Below, in pieces: positions 1 to 11,117 of a stretch of 64,000 bases of DNA (position 1 is the stretch's first letter; every line of letters starts with the position of its first letter). Origin of the DNA: Platynereis dumerilii (taxonomy: Eukaryota > Annelida > Polychaeta > Phyllodocida > Nereididae); contig JAPTHN010000107.1 of NCBI GenBank assembly GCA_026936325.1, positions 908,803 through 972,802 on the forward strand. The letters are read 5' to 3'. The position numbers and the translations under genes are program-made. The notes under the pieces are model-generated. The model was given only the letters and a program-made list of their open reading frames with translations, was not told where the DNA came from and ran no database searches.

Positions 1-2307
1 TACCTCCGTGACATAATTTGCATAAAAAATGTATTGACTGTTAGCGGCAAAACGCTGGTCTGCAGAAAACAGCCTCACATTGAAATATGTACCTTTCCCA
101 ATCTTTTTCTCTCTGTCTGCATCGAGTGAGTTCTCTGAGGTTGGGAAAAGTGCAGGGAAGGACTTTGCCTCTCCCATCTCACAATCAAGTAAACTGAGAG
201 GTTTGTTGCCCTCTGCAGGAGCAATAGAATATATGGCATTTAGTTCTGCTAATGCTTCTTGTGCCATGTCAATTGGCTCAAGGCAGGTGTCATATGTCAT
301 GTGGCACTGATCATCTCCATCATTCTGCTCAGCAACTGTATCATTCACGTTGTCTTGAATATCCAGTGGGATTTCCTCATGAGAGCTATCAGCAGCTTGG
401 TCTACTGCCTGATTTGAGGCATGATGAATGTCACAGTTGGAATCATTTTCACCATCCCTTATGGAAAAAGTAGAACTGCTATCGAATGAGTCATTGTCTA
501 TGATCATGTCAGTGACCTCAGTGACATTTTGATGTTCTAAATTTTTTGCATCAGGGTTGCTGTTGGTGTCTGTTAAGTCATCTGTATCAAACATATTTTG
601 CAACCAGAAGAAATCATCATCATGATCAGAGCTATCATTTTGCGATACTGGATTCTCAAAGAGCTCTGCGAGTTCAGACCTGTCTTTTTCCCATTCAGCA
701 TTAAAAGTAATGTCAGAGTATAAAGGATTTATCTCCTTTAAGGTGAAAAGAGCATCCTGTACCCGAGACACATTCACATTTTTGTAGTCCACATAGGATT
801 TATACTCTAACTTTCTTTTCAGTTTAATAGGTATTATCCTGGTGTCAGACAAAGGCCTTGGCAAAGCTTTTGTTACTTTGTGGATGTCAGACTTTACGAC
901 AATTATCGGCCCTTTTACAGCCTTTTCTCCAGCAACTGGCAAGTTGACTATCTTTGCAAAAGGCAGATTAATTGCTAGCAATTGTTGCTCCAAAGAATTC
1001 AGATTTTGCAGTGCTGGAGGTATCTCAGTGGGGAGGAGGTTGTTTGCCGTACACATAGGCGGCATACGCTTTTGTGACAGATGATTATGGCAAGTACTGC
1101 ATATCCAAGGCATCCCCATCGGACCAGAGCTCAAAGGACAAGCCTCTGAACAATTTTCACTGCAATCGTGGACATATTTCATTGAGAGACACTTTGCCTG
1201 CAAAGACTCCAAATACTTGGAAGGATCAAGCCTAGACACCTGATTCTCAAAGAAAGTTCTGTGGCAGGAGGCACAAACATGAATGGGTTTACTCTGGCTG
1301 TCAACTTTAAAGTTGTGTATAGCCTTTTCCAGGATTGTGCCCTGCTTTCTTTGGTAACTTTTCTTTGCTGCACTTTTAACATTTTGCCTTTGAGTTTCAC
1401 TAGTCCGATATTGCTTTGCAGAGGCCATTTTAACTTCTGCTCTGAAAGTAGGATCATTGAAATATTTTAGCCTTGATGCTTGTCTAACTGTTTCAGCAAA
1501 CTGAGGAACATCGGCATATTTTTTCTTTGATGCCTCTTTCTTTTGTGCCGCAAACTGTGGAACATCGGCATATTTTTTCTTTGATGCCTCTTTCACTTGT
1601 GCTGCAAACTGTGGATTATCGGCATATTTTTTCTTTGATGCCTCTTTCTTTTGTGCCGCAAACTGTTGATTATCGGCATATTTTTCCTTTGATGCCTCTT
1701 TCACTTGTGCCGCAAACTGTGGAACATCGGCATATTTTTTCTTTGATGCCTCTTTCTTTTGTGCCGCAAACTGTGGATTATCGGCATATTTTTTCTTTGA
1801 TGCCTCTTTCACTTGTGCCGCAAACTGTGGAACATCGGCATATTTTTTCTTTGATGCCTCTTTCTTTTGTGCCGCAAACTGTGGATTATCGGCATATTTT
1901 TTCTTTGATGCCTCTTTCACTTGTGCCGCAAACTGTGGATTATCGGCATATTTTTTCTTTGATGCCTCTTTCACTTGTGCCGCAAACTGTGGATTATCGG
2001 CATATTTTTCCTTTGATGCCACTTTCACTTGTGCCGCAAACTGTGGAACATCGGCATATTTTTTTTTTGATGCCTCTTTCACTTGTGCCGCAAACTGAGG
2101 ATGACTAGCATACCTCTGCATGGATGAATCCTTCTTTTTCTTTGCATCCAGGGGGTTTTGCTGGTATCTTGTCCTCTGAATCTGAGCAGAGTGTGAGCGA
2201 CTCAGCAATTTGCTTTCGGTGTCACATTCAGCTGCCGAATTTTCTGAATTTGCAGTGCTCTTTCTCTTAGCTCTGCGCGTTCTACTGCTCTGCTTTTTGA
2301 CTTTCAT
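1..2307 (-). CDS. Helitron replicase, N-terminal part (runs off left edge)
   Basis: The minus frame is open from ATG at 2307 (A at -3, a fair Kozak context) to base 1, giving 769 codons with no stop. Residues ~1-60 are basic and low-complexity. Residues ~65-290 hold about 14 units of an 18-residue repeat such as KKKYADVPQFAAQKKEAS, with diverged edge units (YFNDPTFRAEVKMAS). Next comes a Cys/His-rich stretch (HVCASCHRTF, then HDCSENCSEACP and WICSTCH) leading into a DUF6570-like segment (LPTEIPPALQNLNSLEQQLL, KGPIIVVKSDIH). After an acidic linker, the visible end (FPALFPTSENSLDADREKKI) resembles the beginning of the Helitron-like N domain. By family knowledge, the HUH Rep nuclease and Pif1-type helicase should follow to the left of the window. 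It would nick and transfer Helitron ends in the nucleus. The intact frame suggests a fairly young copy. The repeats are almost identical at DNA level, so copy number may vary. No similarity search was possible. Confidence 0.85.
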   Translation of the reverse strand, partial: MKVKKQSSRTRRAKRKSTANSENSAAECDTESKLLSRSHSAQIQRTRYQQNPLDAKKKKDSSMQRYASHPQFAAQVKEASKKKYADVPQFAAQVKVASKEKYADNPQFAAQVKEASKKKYADNPQFAAQVKEASKKKYADNPQFAAQKKEASKKKYADVPQFAAQVKEASKKKYADNPQFAAQKKEASKKKYADVPQFAAQVKEASKEKYADNQQFAAQKKEASKKKYADNPQFAAQVKEASKKKYADVPQFAAQKKEASKKKYADVPQFAETVRQASRLKYFNDPTFRAEVKMASAKQYRTSETQRQNVKSAAKKSYQRKQGTILEKAIHNFKVDSQSKPIHVCASCHRTFFENQVSRLDPSKYLESLQAKCLSMKYVHDCSENCSEACPLSSGPMGMPWICSTCHNHLSQKRMPPMCTANNLLPTEIPPALQNLNSLEQQLLAINLPFAKIVNLPVAGEKAVKGPIIVVKSDIHKVTKALPRPLSDTRIIPIKLKRKLEYKSYVDYKNVNVSRVQDALFTLKEINPLYSDITFNAEWEKDRSELAELFENPVSQNDSSDHDDDFFWLQNMFDTDDLTDTNSNPDAKNLEHQNVTEVTDMIIDNDSFDSSSTFSIRDGENDSNCDIHHASNQAVDQAADSSHEEIPLDIQDNVNDTVAEQNDGDDQCHMTYDTCLEPIDMAQEALAELNAIYSIAPAEGNKPLSLLDCEMGEAKSFPALFPTSENSLDADREKKIGKGTYFNVRLFSADQRFAANSQYIFYANYVTEV
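1441..2115 (-). repeat. 54-bp coding tandem repeat in the Helitron ORF
   Basis: About 14 units of 54 bp (18 codons) lie in the replicase frame. Central units are nearly identical and alternate between two forms (YADNPQF followed by QKKEAS, and YADVPQF followed by QVKEAS), giving a partial 108-bp higher-order period. Edge units are diverged, as expected if the middle is homogenised by unequal exchange. Lysine-rich KY..NP.F repeats are known from Helitron and other transposon proteins of invertebrates; a DNA-binding role is an inference. Confidence 0.85.
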
Positions 2308-2717
2308 TGTTGTAGGGCAAAAAGGACCAGCTGATACAAATAAGATATCAAAGTGGCTATGAAACAATATGAAGGAAATGGAATAAAAGGATATGTGGAA
2401 TGTGGTAACTATAAAATATATCTTGTGAGCACTGCACAAAGCACAGGTGTGTATAGCCAGTTTCACCAAAGACCAATCAACCTGGTTTTCCTAAAGGAAA
2501 CAAATAGAAATTTCACAAGATTGTTCTTTGAAACTCACATTATGACAGAAGTATGATACAAATTTGTTGATTGTGTATACTAGCTTCTCTTAAATATTTG
2601 CTTCACATCTGAGACTGCTGACAATGCAACCTCACAAATGATTAGGAGAAATTGGATCTGTAATGTAGCAAAATTGTAGGCAGGAAACTTTTTCTTCACA
2701 AACTGGATTCAGTCAAA
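2308..2717. other. Leader region upstream of the Helitron ORF
   Basis: This is a non-coding 410-bp stretch between the replicase ATG and the minisatellite. It holds one diverged copy of the minisatellite unit at about 2452-2500 (GCCAGTTTCACC, then CAATCAACCTGG), probably the seed or an old outlier of the array. I see no convincing splice acceptor or TATA box close to the ATG. Confidence 0.4.
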
Positions 2718-3723
2718 CACTGATCAACCTGGCCTTTTTTCGTTATTTATAACCAGTTTCACTGACTGATCAACCTGGCCTTTCTGGCGTTTATAACCAG
2801 TTTCACGAATGAATGATCAACCTGGCTTTTTTGCTGTTTATAACCAGTTTCACTGACTGATCAACCTGGCCTTTTTTCGTTCTTTATAACCAGTTTCACT
2901 GACTGATCAACCTGGCCTTTTTGTTTTTTATAACCAGTTTCACTTACTGATCAACCTGGCCTTTTGGCATTTATAACCAGTTTCACAGACTGATCAACCT
3001 GGCTTTTTTGCTGTTTATAACCAGTTTCACTGACTGATCAACCTTGCCTTTTTTCGTTATTTATAACCAGTTTCACTGATTGATCAACCTGGCCTTTTTT
3101 GTTATTTATCACCAGTTTCACTGACTGATCAACCTGGCCTTTTGTTATTTATAACCAGTTTCACTGACTGATCAACCTGGCCTTTTCGTTATTTATAACC
3201 AGTTTCACTGACTGATCAACCTGGCCTTTTTATTTATAACCAGTTTCACTGACTGATCAACCTGGCTTTTTTGCTGTTTATAACCAGTTTCACTGACTGA
3301 TCAACCTGGCTTTTTTGCTGTTTATAACCAGTTTCACTGACTGATCAACCTGGCCTTTTTTCGTTATTTATAACCAGTTTCACTGATTGATCAACCTGGC
3401 CTTTTTGTTATTTATCACCAGTTTCACTGACTGATCAACCTGGCCTTTTTGTTATTTATGACCAGTTTCACTGATTGATCAACCTGGCCTTTTTGTTATT
3501 TATAACCAGTTTCACTGACTGATCAACCTGGCTTTTTTGCTGTTTATAACCAGTTTCACTGACTGATCAACCTGGCTTTTTTGCTGTTTATAACCAGTTT
3601 CACTGACTGATCAACCTGGGCTTTCTTCGTTATTTATAACCAGTTTCACTGACTGATCAACCTGGCCTTTTTGTTATTTATAACCAGTTTCACTGACTGA
3701 TCAACCTGGCCTTTTTGTTGTTT
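2718..3723. repeat. Minisatellite, ~45 bp x ~22
   Basis: About 22 copies of a 43-48 bp unit contain the constant part CCAGTTTCACTGACTGATCA and CAACCTGGCC, followed by a variable T-rich segment (TTTTTTCGTTATTTATAA, TTTTTTGCTGTTTATAA). Unit lengths are not all multiples of three, and I see no open frame across the array. Subtypes with GCTGTTTATAA occur in neighbouring pairs, the mark of local duplication. Each unit carries TTTATAAC or TTATAAATAA on one strand or the other, so the array is rich in TATA-like words upstream of the Helitron ORF. Confidence 0.9.
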
Positions 3724-3888
3724 GGCGGGTAAAGAAACAATTTCTTTTATAGATTAGGAGGACTTCTGTGCACATAAAACCACTTGAGGCAATTACACTT
3801 TCAATGTGGTGTGCAATTGAATTTAGCACAATTGCGAAAAGCTTGGCCCTCAAAGGTTCTAATAGTATGCTGGTCTTCTAGCATCCTA

Positions 3889-3982
3889 GTCCTCTTCTGT
3901 CCCGTTCCTCTTCTGTCCTGGTCCTCTACTGTCCAGGTCCTCTACTGGCGCGGTCCTCTTCTGTCCTGGTCCTCTTTTGCAG
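3889..3982. repeat. 16-bp tandem repeat x ~6
   Basis: Near-identical 16-mers of the form GTCCTCTTCTGTCCTG are present (variants GTCCTCTACTGTCCAG and GTCCTCTACTGGCGCG). Looser GTCCT words recur at about 4320-4470, suggesting an older, decayed extension of the same array. Confidence 0.75.
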
Positions 3983-5054
3983 TGGTTGTGTTAAGTCTTG
4001 ATCCATCCTACAAAGGCAAGTGACAATGTGTGAAATTAGCATGTTACCACAATACAGCTGCATTTCAGTATGCACTCTAAAACGTACATCATACAGAGGA
4101 AATCTACAGGTATCATCATAATATTATGATAGTGATGCCACAGATACTGTTCAGCAGCTCCTTGTATGTAGACATTTTGTAGATACTGTTAATTTTGCCC
4201 CCTGATAACTCAGTATCCAGGGGAGTTGGAATATTTAACCATAACATATAGTACATGATGCATCTGTGCTATCAGGAAAATGTCAAATAAAAGTAAACTT
4301 ACTGTGGAGTATCTTTGTAGTGCAGTCTCCAAGGTCCTCTTTCAAGCATTGACCTACACGTGCAGTCCTAGTGCTGTGCTGTACCAGTCTTCTGTTGTCC
4401 AGCTAGCTGCTCACCTGCAGCTCTTTTAGCCCTTGTCTGCAAAATGTAGTCCTGGTCCTCCTCACTCAAAAGGCCTTTTAGTGCATGTAGCCAGAAAACC
4501 TGGGGAGAAAAACATTATTGAGTATGTGAGTATAAAGACATGGAGATGCGGGCAGTTGATAGTGTAGTCACCAGCAATCAGAAATATAAAGTCGGAGCCC
4601 ACAAAAACAAGTAGTGTGAGAATTGAATAAACATATAATATACAATGTATGAAGCAGCCACAGTTTCAGAAAAAGTAGGTCAATACAGTTGAGCAAGACA
4701 AGATGATTAGAAGCCTATTTAGGCCATTCAAAGAAACATAAAATTTAAGGTAGCAAGGTTTACCTTCTACAAAAGTGAACTTGGTTGTTCTTCAAATGAG
4801 TTGGTACTGGTATTATTCTGTGTGTTAATGAGTAAGATCCACTGGCAAAATGTCCTCCTTGCTCAGCAGCTCAGCAACAACTGCCCTCATATGATTATCA
4901 GTGCTGTGTGCAAACGGGCATTTTGGTGTGGTGTGCAAAACATATGTAAAAATATGCAAATGAGGTCATCTAGGGTCGTCTCCAGGCGTTGCAGGTCACA
5001 TAACAGTTGTGTACTAAAAGCTCACTCTACAGGCCTGTGCTTCTCCTGCAGACA
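3983..5054. other. Unassigned region, no gene seen
   Basis: There is no supported coding sequence. The segment 4951-5050 (ATGCAAATGAGGTCAT, AGGTCACA, then GGCCTGTGCTTCT) resembles 50609-50690, so it is a fragment of some dispersed repeat. The rest is AT-rich single-copy-looking DNA with scattered GTCCT words. Confidence 0.4.
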
Positions 5055-5258
5055 TACCTGTAGTGGGCAAACGTACTGGCCTTATCCTAATGGTCTGTTG
5101 CAGCCATGGCATTCGAGTTGTGAATTGTGTTTACATGCAAAGATAGTACAAAACATTTACCAGCAAAGTATTGGAGATAGGAGGATGTCCTTATATCACA
5201 AAATAGGCCAAAAAATTAGCAACATGTACATTGAGTTTTAAGTGATTTGAAATAATAA
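5055..5258 (-). mobile_element. Helitron-like unit D0, left part (interrupted)
   Basis: From about 5055 the sequence follows a diverged D-family unit, first as ACCTGTAGTGGGCAAACGTA and then more closely, with TTTACCAGCAAAGTATTGGA matching unit D5 near 38915. The match runs to GATTTGAAATAATAA at 5258, where the CTAG of D1 begins. The sequence that should follow (TTCACAAGTTATAATTGAAT in D5) reappears at 25511. The CTAG end of D0 is not recognisable, so its left limit is approximate. Confidence 0.75.
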
Positions 5259-6584
5259 CTAGTATAACTGATATTGCCGTACGGCAATATCGGATAATCC
5301 CCCGCGCCCCCCCTGTCTCCCCTGCCCTGCATACTCCCTCTTTCCAGGTCATGTCCTTCATGATGAATTCTTAAAACCATGTATGAATGTAGTAATCTTG
5401 TTTGTGCATATGCCTATCAAAAGTCGAGGCAGCCAGACACACCTGTTGTGGTCAAGCATACCACCCTGCAAGCAATGCATATTGAGTAAACCCTAACCCT
5501 AACCCTAATGGCCTGTTGCAGGCAAGCCATAAGAGTTGCATGGTTGTGTCTACATGGAAAAATTGGGCAAAAAATGAGCAACATGTCGTTTGAGTTTGAA
5601 CATATGAAATATGCACTTAGTAGCTATAATTGAATATATGAAATCATACATGTAAAATAGGTTATTAGAATGAGGTCCATGCCCTTAGAGAACAGATAAG
5701 GCCATAATTTTACACATCTTTTAGTGTTAATTTCATAAGATTTGGATAGTCAGAAGCTGAGCAATCTAAAGTTGAAATTTGAATTTAAAAAAATTCTCTA
5801 GGAAAAACCATTTGATGTAGGCAAATTTCCTTTGAGGACAGTATGTAGGCCTAACAAAGGTATATAGAAAAAATTATTCACGAACATCCAAGAAGAACTT
5901 CATCGATTTTTTAGCCAAAAATGTTTTGAAAGGCGCAAAAAGTGACATGAAATTTTCAATGTCTGACGCGATTCTACGCCGCGCGTCTGACACCATCATG
6001 CTATACACCATTGGAAAGCTGACAAACAGACCTTTCTTTTGATATGTCAAACTTTGTTGTAGCTTAAATAGGGACCGAGATATGGCCACTTGAAAATTGC
6101 ATTTTTGGACGTCCGTAGCGCAAAGACCGTTGGTCGGAGCGGTCCGTAACTTTGTGAAGTTGGTACACTGTGATACATCTGTATGTCCACCGATTTTCAG
6201 CTCTCTAAGATCATTCCTTCCTTGTTTTTCAACAAAATTTTGGTCAGTTTTCGGGATATCAAATTTTCAAAAAATCATATCTTGAAATGTGTTCATGAAA
6301 TCTCCACGAGACGCCTTTCTGCACTGGAGACTTTGTCAAGGCATCTTACAAAAAATCAACAGGTCTCAGTTATGCTTAGGTTCTCAGAAACCTGCGCCGG
6401 AAATTTATTTTATATTTTCCTCATAACTCATAAGCATCATGAAATTTGATCATGAAATTTCGTATGAAGTAGCGCGCAATGGAGTCGCATATTACCCTTG
6501 ACTTGTAAAACAGGATCTTTAATAGTTTTGTAGTAATCAAAGTTTTCCTGACTGCAATAATAATAATAATAATAATAATAATAA
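5259..6584 (-). mobile_element. Helitron-like unit D1, body (5' tip displaced to 25477)
   Basis: This is the type example of family D. It starts CTAG-TATAACT, followed by a perfect hairpin (arms GATATTGCCG/CGGCAATATC), then the tip-arm copy ATAATCCCCCGC and a C-rich tract. A telomere-like CCCTAACCCTAACCCTAA lies at about 5489-5506. The core follows (AAATTTTCAATGTCTGACGC near 5951, CACCATTGGAAAGCTGAC near 6005). It ends in (TAA)n at 6556-6584 without a tip because A1 is inserted there. Read on the minus strand, this is a Helitron 3' end: a hairpin 7 nt before CTAG. No coding capacity for a transposase is seen. Confidence 0.85.
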
Positions 6585-8251
6585 CTAGTATACTAAATTG
6601 CACAGCAATTTAAAGGAAGAACTTCCCTTCCCTTCCTATCCCTTCCCTTCCTTCCAATCCCTTCCCTGCCCTGCTATTCTAGTTCCTTGCATTCCTTTCC
6701 TTCCTATTGCTTTTAGTGTGATTAGGTTGTCCAAGAGTGACACATCACTGCTGCCCTTGCCTGCAAGAGTCCATGGAACTGCACAAACAGGCATACATAC
6801 TCATATATCGCTTGGCATGGAGCCAGGCCTTTTGTGGGCGATGGTACCATCCTGAAAGCAATACTTTGATGAAACCCTAACCCTAATGATTTGTTACGGA
6901 CAAACCATAAGAGCTAGGAAGATGTGCTTACATACACACAGAGGGCAAGCAGTCAGCAACATGTCAAATTAGTTTTAAGTGATTTTCAGTAGTATTTCAC
7001 AAGTTATAATTTAATTATAAATTTAATGGGAGGCAGTTGTGGTTATTTGCAAACAATAGGGCAACAAATTAGCAACATATCATATCATTTTGAAGTGATT
7101 TGAAACATTATTTGAAGAGTTTAAATAGGGAAAAAAAATTCATGGTAGGGAGATGTGCTTACATGGAAAAATAGAGCAAAAAATTAGGAATATGTCAAAT
7201 TAGTTTTAATTGATTTTAATGAATACTTAATGAGTTATAATTGAATATGTGAAATTGCTATTGTAAAATTGGCTATTAGTGAGAGGTATATGCCCTTGGA
7301 GGTCATAAAAGGCCATAATTTTACGCATTTTTTGGTGTTAATTTCATGAAATTTGAATGAGTAGAAGCTGAGCAATGTACACTTGAATTTTGAAATGAAA
7401 AAAATTCTCAAGGAAAAAGTATTTGAAGTAGAACAATGTCCTTTGGAGAGAATATGCAGGTTCACAATGGGTACCCCACAAAAAATATACATGAACATCG
7501 ATGAAGAACTTTATAGTTTTTTTTGGGAAAATAGGTTTTGACAGGGCAAAAAATGACATAAAATTTTCAATGTCCACCGCGATTCTAAACCGGACGTTCT
7601 ACAGGATATTGCTATATACCACTGGAAAGCTGACATTCTGAGCTTTCCAACAATGTCCCTAGTTTGTTTCTAGGATCAATATTAAGGGAGATACAGCCAA
7701 TCAAATGTTCGACTTTTGAGGCCCAATGGTACCAAAAGTATTGGACCTGGAAGGCCATACTTTTGCATAGACACTACACCCTAGTAGTGCTAACAATTCC
7801 TGTAAGGACATAAAAATCTGACATTCCAATCATGGTTTTTCATGACATCACCCCTCGAAATTTCGCTTTGATCCAATTTTGAACTTTTTTTCTCCAAAGC
7901 TATTCATCCTATTGCCACTAGGCTCCTTTCTGCAATGCATATTCCTTTAGAGATGAACAGGAAAAAATTTCATGACATTCTGACTGACGGTTTTCCCAAA
8001 ACCGCAATCGGAAATTTTTTGTGAAGATTGCCTGTAATTCCTATGTCAAACAGAATTACGATGTGTATTTCCCAGCATAGAAGGAATTCTATAGTGTCTT
8101 AATGCTGTTTAGATGGTAATTTACATATGTCTTCTGGTAAAGAAGTTATTCAAAATTTCAAAAAGTCAAAAATTTGGAAGAATAATAATAATAAAGAATA
8201 ATAATAAGAATACGTACAATATCAATAAGAACTTCCCTACGGGAAGTTCTT
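6585..8251 (-). mobile_element. Helitron-like unit A1 (complete)
   Basis: This is the type example of family A. CTAG-TATACT is followed by a hairpin with arms AAATTGC/GCAATTT, the tip-arm copy AAGAACTTCCC and a (CCTTCC)n-like tract. A telomere-like CCCTAACCCTAA follows at about 6876. Two to three diverged ~120-bp modules come next (GGAAGATGTGCTTACAT...GAGTTATAATTGAAT), then the shared core near 7550-7630. The right end carries (AATAAT)n, the linker ACGTACAATATCAAT and the perfect terminal hairpin 8227-8251 (arms AAGAACTTCCC/GGGAAGTTCTT, loop TAC). Confidence 0.85.
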
Positions 8252-8253
8252 AA

Positions 8254-9199
8254 CTAGTACACCTGTAATTGTGCACAATTACAAAGATAAATTCCCCCTG
8301 CCCCCTTCCATCCCCCTGCCCCTTCAATTCTACCTTCCCCATCCCCTGATTCACACAAAATGTAATTGAGTCTGCATTTATTTCAACAGAGAAAATGTGC
8401 AGCCAGTGAAGTATGAGAAGCAATGAAATGGGCATATGGCCAGGAAAATGTGTTTCTAGCCATATGAAGCATTTGGGGAGCTAAAAAGTGAGGTACATTT
8501 TTCACTGTATACCGCGATTTTGAACGGGCGGCGCCACAGTTGTATGCTATATACCATATGAAAGCTAAGAAACAGAGCTTTCTAGTGGTATTTTTTATTT
8601 TTCTGTAGCTTTAATAGGGACCGAGTTATCGGCACTTAAAAAAGCGTAAAAAAGAGCATTTTTGTGGTACTATAGCGCCGATACCGTTAGCGCTAGAAAG
8701 TTGAAATTCTAGTGGATTGTTACACTATAGTATGACTGTAACTGCATACAATTTCAGCTTGATTGGAGCATTTCTTCCTAGTTTTTGGAAAATTTTAGTG
8801 GCAATTTTGGGAATTCCCTTATTTGAAAAATTCATATAAAAAAAACTTTTAGAGATATTGCCAAAAGCTGCCTTTCCGCACTGCGCATATCTTTAGAGAT
8901 TATTGTGCTGAAATTTGGTGTAATTTCGTACAGCGGTTATTCCAGAACCGTTGACACAAATTTTTTATGAATTTTGGACGTAATTTCCAGAGTACTAGTA
9001 ATTACGCTCTGTAATTCCAGGACGTTAAAGTACTCTGCAAGTGCATTATAGGTATGTATTTTTATGAAGCTATCATAAATAGTTCCAGAAATATGTGTTC
9101 TCAAAAGTGGTGATGAAAAATAAGAAGAAGAGGAAAAAAGATTATGAAAAAAAAAAACCGAACAAAAACAATATAAATTCCCCTAACGGGGGAATTTAT
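8254..9199 (-). mobile_element. Helitron-like unit C1 (complete)
   Basis: This is the type example of family C, the shortest family. CTAG-TACACCT is followed by a fully palindromic 18-mer (GTAATTGTGCACAATTAC), the tip-arm copy ATAAATTCCCC, a C-rich tract, then almost at once the core (CCGCGATTTTGAACGGGCGG, CCATATGAAAGCTAAG). There is no telomere-like motif and no (TAA)n. Instead an A-rich, GAAGAA-type tract leads to the linker GAACAAAAACAAT and the terminal hairpin 9173-9199 (arms ATAAATTCCCC/GGGGAATTTAT, loop TAACG). Confidence 0.85.
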
Positions 9200-9204
9200 A
9201 ATAA

Positions 9205-11117
9205 CTAGAGAATAATTAAAATTGCACAGCAATTTTAAGATATGAATTCCCCTCCCCCGTATTCCCTCCCTCTTTACCCCCCCCCCTTCCTTTCCTTTCC
9301 TTCCCTTCCATTCCCTTGCTTTGCACTCAACCCTCTTGCATGCCCTTCCATTCCATGCCCTCATCTGTATTCCATGGCCAGGCCTGTTTTGGACGCTATG
9401 TAGTCCATTGAAGTGTAGAGTTGGACAGATTCATATAGCGCTTAGCTAGAGTTGATACCACCCTGAAAGCAATACAATTGGACTGAAGCGTAAGTCTAAC
9501 TTTGATGAAACCCTAACCCTAATGATTTGTTATGGACAAACCATAAGAGGTAGGAAGATGTGTTTACATACATACAGAGGGCAAGCAGTCAGCAACATGT
9601 CAAATTAGTTTTAAGTGATTTGCAGCAGTATTTGACAAGTTATAATTTAATTATAAATTTAATGGAAAAAATAGGAGGTTATTTGCAAACAATAGGGCAA
9701 CAAATAAGCAACATATCATATCAATTTTAAGTGATTTGAAACATTATAGGAAGAGTTTAAATAGGATAAAAAAATTCAAGGTAGGAACATGTGCTTACAT
9801 GGAAAAATAAGGCAAAAAATTAGCAATAAGTCAAATTATTCTTAATTGATTTTAATGAATACTTAATGAGTTTTAATTGGATATATGAAATTGCTAATGT
9901 AAAATTGGCTACCAGCAAGAGGTTTATGCCCTTGGAGCACATAAAAGGCCATAATTTTATGCAGTTTTTGGTGTTAAGTACATGAAATTTGAATGAGTAG
10001 AAGCTGATTAATGTACAGTTCAATTTTGAAATTAAAAAAATTCTCAAGGAAAAAGCACTTGAAGTAGAAAGTTGTGCTTAAATGGAAAAATAAGTCCAAA
10101 AGTTAGCAATATATCAAATTAGTTGTAATTGATTTTTAATGAATACTTATTGAGTTATAATTGAATATGTAAAATCATACATGTAAAATTGGCCATTGGT
10201 AACAGCAATATGCCCTTGCAGCACATAAAAGGTGATAATTTTACGCATTTTTTGGTGCTAATTTCATGAAATTTGAATGAGTAGAAGCTGAGCAATTTAC
10301 ATTTCAATTTTGAAATTCAAATAATTCTCAAGGAAAATCTATTTGAAGTAGGAAGTTTTTCTTTGGAGACATTATGCAGGGCCACAGTGGGCACCACCAA
10401 AAAATTATTCATGAACATCCATGAAAACCTACATAGTTTTTTTGGACCCAAAAGTTTTGATACACCCAAAAAGTGACATGAAATTTTCAATGTCTGACGC
10501 GATTCTAAACTAAACAAGCTACAGTAAAGTGCTATACATCATCTGAAAGCAGAGAAACTGAACTTTCTGATGATGTTTTTAAATTTTCTGTAGCGTTAAT
10601 AGAAACGGAGATATCGGCGATTGAAAATTGCATTTTTGTACGGCCATAGCGCCGATACCGTTTACGCGATAACAATAAAATTTTGTGATAATGTTAGACT
10701 AGGGTAGAACTGTATGCACCTATAAATTCAGCTTAATCTGAGCATTCCTTCCTTGTTTTCTGGAGGTTGGCATGTCATTTTTCGGAATTCCGTTTTTCCA
10801 AAAAATTATAACTTGGAATTTTTTCAACGTAATTCATTTAGGCTCCTTTCTGCAATGCGTAAGTGTCTAAAATATATTGAAAAAAAATTTCATCTGTCTA
10901 TCTCTATTAGTTTCTGAGAAACCGTGTCAACAATGAAAAAATTAGTTTCTGGAATTACGCAAGACTGACAAGTAATTCCGCTGAGAAATTGCCTCTAAAA
11001 ATAGGGATCACGCCAACATATATGACTGTTGTATCTTTTTTCTTGTATCTGCATTACTTTTGTCATAATAGGCATTTAAAAAATCATTTTAAGGCCGAAG
11101 AATAATAATAATAATAA
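9205..11117 (-). mobile_element. Helitron-like unit B1, body (5' tip displaced to 25419)
   Basis: This is the type example of family B. CTAG-AGAATAATT is followed by a hairpin with arms AAAATTGC/GCAATTTT, the tip-arm copy ATGAATTCCCC and a C-rich tract. The telomere-like CCCTAACCCTAA lies near 9511. Four diverged copies of the ~120-bp GTAGGAAGATGTG...GTTATAATT module follow, making B the longest family. The core starts near 10475. The unit ends in (AATAAT)n at 11099-11117, where B2 is inserted. Confidence 0.85.

Noticed and set aside
1527-2108. 193-aa plus-strand frame made of repeated PLSFVPQTVEHRHIF-like units
   Set aside because: It is the exact antisense of the lysine-rich 18-residue array in the minus-strand Helitron ORF, which has far better protein-level support.
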